In this document: positions 58,971-64,000 of the stretch, in pieces
How positions within the stretch are numbered: the first letter of the stretch is position 1
Layout of the letters: every line of letters begins with the position of its first letter
Origin: Hetaerina americana
Taxonomy: Eukaryota; Arthropoda; Insecta; Odonata; Calopterygidae
Assembly (NCBI GenBank): GCA_022747635.1
Contig: JAKTNV010000014.1
Location: forward strand, 4,219,501 to 4,283,500
Direction of reading: 5' to 3'
Length of the DNA stretch: 64,000 nt
The notes under the pieces: model-generated
Told to the model about the DNA's origin: nothing
The model's database searches: none
The model's input: only the letters and a program-made list of their open reading frames with translations
Translations under genes and position numbers: made by a program

Positions 58971-60569
58971 CGAATTTATTTACTTAAAATGGCAAAAATC
59001 GTAAATTATGCATTGAAAAGTGTATTTAAAAGTTTTAAATATGATTTCCCGGAAAAGCCATCTTTAATTCGTAGGATGTTTATTTTGGGTGGTGGCAACC
59101 TCGCCCCTGGTAGCACGAGCGGCCTTCTCTCCCCTCCGGAGTTTTCTTTGCTGTCCTCCGTACACCGCTTATGTTGATTTTTCCGAAAATTATTCTCCAG
59201 GGCGCCCGAAAACCTGCGAATACATGCGTATCGATCAGACCTATCTCAACTGACGGAAGGCCCTTTGATACCGTCTGTCTCTTCCTTAAGGAGTTGGAGA
59301 GGAAAAAATAAACAATATTTTTTCGGACCATTTTACCCCTTAACGGGGGGCGCTCTCGTTCTCCTGTCCCAAACCTCTCTCTTCAACCAAAACAGCCTTA
59401 ATAGTTGTTACTTAAGGGAGACACCCTTGCTTCGTCTGCTTGTTAAGGCAGAAACCCTTGCTCCTCTTTCTGGAGGAGCGTACCACCTGCTATTTTTCGG
59501 AGTGAAAGCAAGAAAGAACGTGCGAAAGACAGATTTTCTCCCCATACTTTCTTTCATTTTCCCACTCAATTTTCATTTTGACCCGTTTTGCGTCCCATTT
59601 CCATCTTTGCCCACCCTCTCTTTCTCTCAGTATTCCGTCCTTTTTGTGTGGAAAGCCCTGGAGTGGAGGTAGGGCAAATGGATTCCTTTCTTTGGAAGCC
59701 CCTCGTATTTGTTATTTTTCCAGTCTTTTCTTCTTCCGATTTACTTTCGCCTATGTTTCTACTCTCTTTCTCCATTTTTCTCTCTCCCTCTCTTTCGCCC
59801 TCTTTCTCCCTTCGTCTAACTCTCTCGCCCTTTCCCTCTCTCCCAAGGCTTTAAAAAGGTTTTGACGTCCCAGTCATCAGCCCTCGACGTTTTTCTTTAG
59901 TGGGTAGACTACCTGTCAACCTGATGGGCATCAATTTAAATCATTCTGTTGTTTTTCTTTCCTTTCGGAGGTTATGGAAAAAAAGGGATGTGTCAAGATT
60001 CCGCCTTCCATTTTTTCGGACAATCCTTTTAATTAAATGCTCGCAGTTTTTGTCATATTGGGGTGTGATGGTGGGTAGATTTAATGCATCCACACATTAC
60101 ATGGTTGAGAAAGAGGTAACTCTATTTGTACTTAATCCGTGTAATTCGTGTTTTAACCTGCAATAGACAAAAAAAGTCATTGATTTAACGAATAGATATA
60201 GTAATGGTGTTCGCTTCACAAGAATAATGCTTTGAATCCATTTCTGTGCGACGCGTTGCTCAATGTCATCTCTCGTGCTCGACCTTTTTACATTTAACGG
60301 CCGGAAATATTTTGATTGAGGTTTTGAGCACTTCACAATAAAGGAGCTATATTATTATGCAAAGAAACTTAAAACGATTAACATACGTGCTTATAAGTCA
60401 CATAAATCTTACTTCTTGTTCAGCAATTGGAAGTTGGAATTTCCAATGTAATTGTCATGAATATATTTACATGTATGACAATGCCCCCAGTATTGTCATG
60501 GTGGAGCTTAACCGAGTTTGTTATGTCTGACCTCAGGCGCGTGACCCGGCGTTTCAATCTCTTGAGTAC

Positions 60570-61450
60570 CTAAAAGTGAAAGGCCAAGTTGACAGTTTCT
60601 CCCTATGGCGCAAACTCAAAATGGACAATTCTTCGGACGTCAAAGAAGACAAAGAGTATCATTTTGATGCTAGACTTCCTATTTCGCGCTTTATTGGGGC
60701 GGGGGGATGATTTTGTGTACCACTCGCTCCTCAGCCTTTTCGATTATGGACCGTACTCAAACATCCAGGGTTCGTCTCAGGGTACGACAGGGTTGAAAAG
60801 GTCCTGCTCATTTTGAATAAAACCCAGCAATTCTTGACAGCGCGAAACTCAAAGTTCTTTCTGGTCTTCTGGCACCACTTTCGGCACAAGCTTCGGGCAG
60901 ACCTAGCGTTTTTCCAGATCCTCGGTCACTATCCCATGTACCGCATGTGTGGACATGTGTCGGGTGTCTGTAATTTGCTGGATGTTCCATCGACGGTCGG
61001 AACATAAAACGTCGTGCACATGATTCACGTTTTCGTCGGTTCTGACCGTTGTTGGGCGTCCAGAACGGGGTTTGTCGGCGACATCCTCCAGGCCCTCCTT
61101 GAGCGCCTTGTGCCAACTCTTGGACTATGCCCTTGAAATGCGGTCATCCTCGGAGGCCTCTTGAAGTATCTGGAATGTTTCGGTTACATTATTTCCAAGC
61201 TGCACGCAAAACTGGATGGCGCATCGCTGTTCAAGCGAAAGCTCCATCGCGCCATGCTAAAAAGTCGAAAAAAACACTTCACGCGAAGGCACAACTTTCC
61301 GCGTAGACTGCTCGGAGCAAACTGGCGACCGGCTGCGTTGAAAGGGCAGATCCCCCACCACATTTCCCGACCAGTTTTACCACGCTGCCATAGATATTCG
61401 CGTCACACTCGCGCATTGCATGCTTTTATTGTGTACCCTGTATTACGTTA
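60570..61450 (-). mobile_element. Decayed mariner, N-terminal two thirds
   Basis: The minus strand reads an N-terminal HTH relic near 61220-61100. RSGRPTT-like remains lie near 61070. Then come VLCSDRRWNIQQITDTRHMS (HTH2, about 61010-60950), LVPKVVPEDQKELW (60905-60865) and the first catalytic region as EPWMFEYGP (the Asp-Glu-Ser/Thr-Trp core altered), ending in FDVRRIVHFEFAP near 60640-60600. The C-terminal catalytic half is absent past about 60575. Several stops and frameshifts are present. Sequence near 61430 (GTGTACCCTGTATTACG) may be part of the 5' end, which I cannot fix exactly. Confidence 0.72.
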
Positions 61451-62099
61451 CATTTTATATAAACCAGTTTCAGAAATGAATATTGGGCAGTCTTTTTTAT
61501 CTAGCAGTATAAAATTTTGGTTAAGTCGGAATTCATGTCCATAAATGTATTTATTTACCTGTTACGCTTTCACTTGTAAACAACGAAACTCCTGACGCCA
61601 AAATCTGTTATACGCACAGAGAAGTGATGGGGTGTTAAAGTTAAAATGTATTACTGTTTTACAAAAGTCACAAAGATATGAATAAAGTGGAGTCTTCTTC
61701 TCCGTTGATAATTTTTAAATTCGTTGTCCCAATTAAAAATCCACCGTTAAAAAGCTGTATATTTGACAAAATGAAACGTTTCTCATTTCTTTGCGATTTC
61801 TCGAGCAATTCTAAAGGGCTCAATGAATATCTATTGGACAGGAACATCAATTTATCTAGGATGTCGATCAATTAGTCGAAGAGTAGATGAAAATCGTTTC
61901 TGTTTTCAGTCTGTGAGTTCCTAATTTTTGCGTTCCTTTTTAAAGAAATTAGTTCTGTTGCTTTTTTACGGTTTGGCTAGAGCTACATTGATGAAGAATA
62001 TTTAATTAGCAGCATCAGTAATTCAATCCCAGGATTGGCTTACTGCAGCCACTATATTCTTCTCTAAATGAAGGTAAGACTGAATATTCTAGGGAGAAT
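61451..62099. other. Unassigned AT-rich DNA
   Basis: Nothing recognised. Confidence 0.55.
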
Positions 62100-62440
62100 A
62101 ATGTGGCGATTTCCCCTTGCCTTCCTCATCGCAGTACTGCGGCCGACGCCGTAAACTTCGCTCTCGGCCGCAGCTGTGGCAGCTGATGCCGGGCCGACCC
62201 ACTCGACCACCAGTGCCTAATGCTGCCGCCTCTCACCGTGGGTTCAGGGTAGCTATGCCCGTTCGGGCAGTCAATGAACATTTCGGGGGGAGTCTATATA
62301 GTATACCTTGTTGCCTCGTTCCGAAATACCATTAACTTTTTCTTAGTTGAAAAATGGTTTCGCCTATTACGGGAATCGAACCAGCGACCTTCGGCTCCAT
62401 AGGCAGACACGCCTCTTTTGGTCTACTCCCGCTTCAATTT
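62100..62440 (-). mobile_element. tRNA-derived SINE, full-length looking
   Basis: The minus strand starts with GCGGGAGTAGACCAAAAGAG. It has a consensus B-box (GGTTCGATTCC, about 62378-62368) and an approximately 250-bp body that ends GAGGAAGGCAAGGGGAAATC near 62125-62106, a tail typical of arthropod SINEs. The tRNA part does not form a proper T-stem or acceptor, so it is not a functional tRNA gene. Confidence 0.62.
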
Positions 62441-64000
62441 TATTATATAGAATTTAAATTGGGTATTAATGAAATAAATATACCTAGTTATTCTCAATTC
62501 CTGTTTTCAAAGGGAAACATATTTATTTTAAAGTCGTATTTCCTTTCATTTATGTGAACCGTGTTTAGTTGCTATTTCACAAGCCTGCTTATTCCTACAT
62601 CAAGAAGAGTAAATCTGCAAGTGAGAAGAGAGGTGCACCAAAAGATAAATGTTACAAATTCAATAAATATTGTTGGATAACAGGCAAAACAAATCGCTGC
62701 CAGTTCGAATGCATGGATGCGATTGGTACTCGAACACGGAATCAGTAATAAGGACGTCAATAGAAAGCAAAGCGCTTTAAGTGCCTGGGGCTATTTTGCA
62801 TTTTTAACATGGTAAATAGTTACGCCGTGCACTAATTCAGCATTATTTGAAACTGCTGTACGGTGAAATATTAATTAACCTTAAATATCTAGAAATATTG
62901 AATGTTTAAATTGCTTGAGTACAGTCGAAGTCTGATACTATGAATAATTACGTTAATGAATTAAAGCCTTAAAGTAGGCACAGTAAATACCAATGCAATA
63001 CTCTTAGTACTAAGTATGGCCATATATTCAACCATGGCGATGCTTTTACGGAACATGTCAAAGTCAAGAAAGCAAGGCTATGCAATACCGGCAAACTTTG
63101 TAGCATTCGAGCTCATCATTTCCGGCCAACTTGTACGGCAATATACTTGTTCGTTTTATCGGATTGTCTTCAGTCTGCCATGAGGGACAATTTTGGCCCC
63201 AAAGCGAATGCCAAATTTTAGTAAGGGATCTACTTTCACTATGCGAAACAAGCTTGTTATATTCCAGAAGGAACTGGCTTCATAGCCAACATACCGTCTC
63301 CCTCGCCCCACCTCTGTCAAATCGACGCAGTTAACTGGAGCACCAGGGCACGAGTAAGTAAAAGGGGCTTATCTTTTCTCTTTTAGCATAAAACTAAGAT
63401 TTTTTTTACAATAATTACCCGGAATAGAATGGCGTGGAGGGTAAATATTTGGATGTACGTACCATCGAAGTTCTATGTAGGACTTCACAGCAAGTGCTAA
63501 ATCTTTTTTGGCTCGTTTTCTGAGTTTTTCTGATACTTGAGCATTTTAGAGATTTTCCAGAGAGGTGTTAAAAAGACCGAAAAAGATTATTATGAGGAAT
63601 AATACCCTCAAGCACTATGCTCCGCAGCGACTTAATTATTTTTGATAAAGTGTCGATAGCGGGATAAAGTTTGTGGTCTCTCAAGCCCATGTATTTATGG
63701 TCGATTAAATAAAGTATCTCAGCCACAAAGTTATAAATACAACTAATTTACATAGTTTACATTATAACCATGTGGATGAATATAAATTGTGTCATAGAGT
63801 TGTGTATACATCGTCACGGAAGCAAAACAGACTACGCGTTCCAGTGCAGATAGGTGGAAAATACGCCTGCTGTGAGATAATTTTGATACATTCCATTTTT
63901 AAAACTTTAATTTACGCCTCAACATTATGCAATATATCTAATTATTTAAACTAATTTAGCAAAATATGAAATAAATATCTATTTTTGATATAAAAATAAC
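62441..64000. other. Unassigned AT-rich DNA
   Basis: Nothing recognised to the window end. Confidence 0.55.

Larger units (their letters stand above)
55046..60569. other. Unassigned apart from the TATA island
   Basis: 55240-55480 is of balanced composition. 55760-59060 is AT-rich and featureless except the 58.9 kb direct repeat. 59540-59860 is CT-rich. Confidence 0.5.

Noticed and set aside
62340..62440. tRNA gene on the minus strand
   Set aside because: Good B-box, but the acceptor and T-stem do not pair and a SINE body follows.
1..64000. CRISPR arrays, prophage or bacterial operons
   Set aside because: No regularly spaced direct repeats, Shine-Dalgarno-led dense ORFs or bacterial gene families. 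The sequence is eukaryotic.

Overview
This is a non-coding, transposon-rich stretch of an animal nuclear genome, almost certainly an insect. Two things point that way. The only host exon I can identify is the second-Ig-domain exon of a dpr (defective proboscis extension response) family gene, an arthropod neuronal recognition family. The repeat content is mariner (DD34D) elements, tRNA-headed SINEs, a CR1/L2/jockey-like LINE family and Penelope-like elements (PLEs). The background is AT-rich with GC-rich, strand-asymmetric islands. I cannot name the species. Mariner density and long introns would fit a large hemimetabolous genome, but that is only a guess. Bacterial-style ORFs across the window are overwhelmingly spurious.

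Layout. 1-8.8 kb: a decayed mariner 3' end at 1.6-2.1 kb, a (TA)n microsatellite and a CpG-rich promoter-like block near 5.1-5.45 kb. 8.8-14 kb: a tRNA-derived SINE, an internally deleted mariner with perfect 33-bp terminal inverted repeats at 9.35-10.10 kb, a second SINE near 11 kb and a decayed mariner at 13.3-13.8 kb. 19.6-23.2 kb: a nested cluster made of a nearly complete but heavily mutated LINE, interrupted by a SINE and by a palindromic PLE-like element, with another SINE just past the LINE 3' end. 26.4-27.3 kb: a C-rich tract and SINEs. 30.6-31.4 kb: a palindromic element in an intron, about 230 bp before the dpr exon. 32.19-33.11 kb: a young 5'-truncated PLE with a GIY-YIG endonuclease ORF, 157-bp inverted arms and a 12-bp target duplication. 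34.6-38.7 kb: a heavily decayed mariner, then a full-length mariner whose ORF is broken by one stop. 43.3-54.9 kb: four more fragments of the same LINE family, a third palindromic element and GC-rich islands. 54.9-64 kb: a SINE-like head, a TATA-containing GC island, a decayed mariner and a SINE.

The most interesting structure links four loci (21.1, 30.7, 32.3/33.0 and 45.9 kb). Each carries one or two copies of a hammerhead-ribozyme-like motif: CTGATGA, one extra T, a 5-bp stem II with a 3-nt loop, GAAA, a 6-nt near-palindromic stem III, then TC. Stem II sequences differ between loci but remain nearly or fully complementary, which is covariation visible within one window. The copies sit back to back in inverted orientation. 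One copy pair flanks a GIY-YIG nuclease ORF, which ties the whole set to Penelope-like retroelements.

Nothing here forms an operon or multi-gene system. The dpr exon is the only functional host coding sequence I can support. The rest is intronic or intergenic DNA shaped by repeats.
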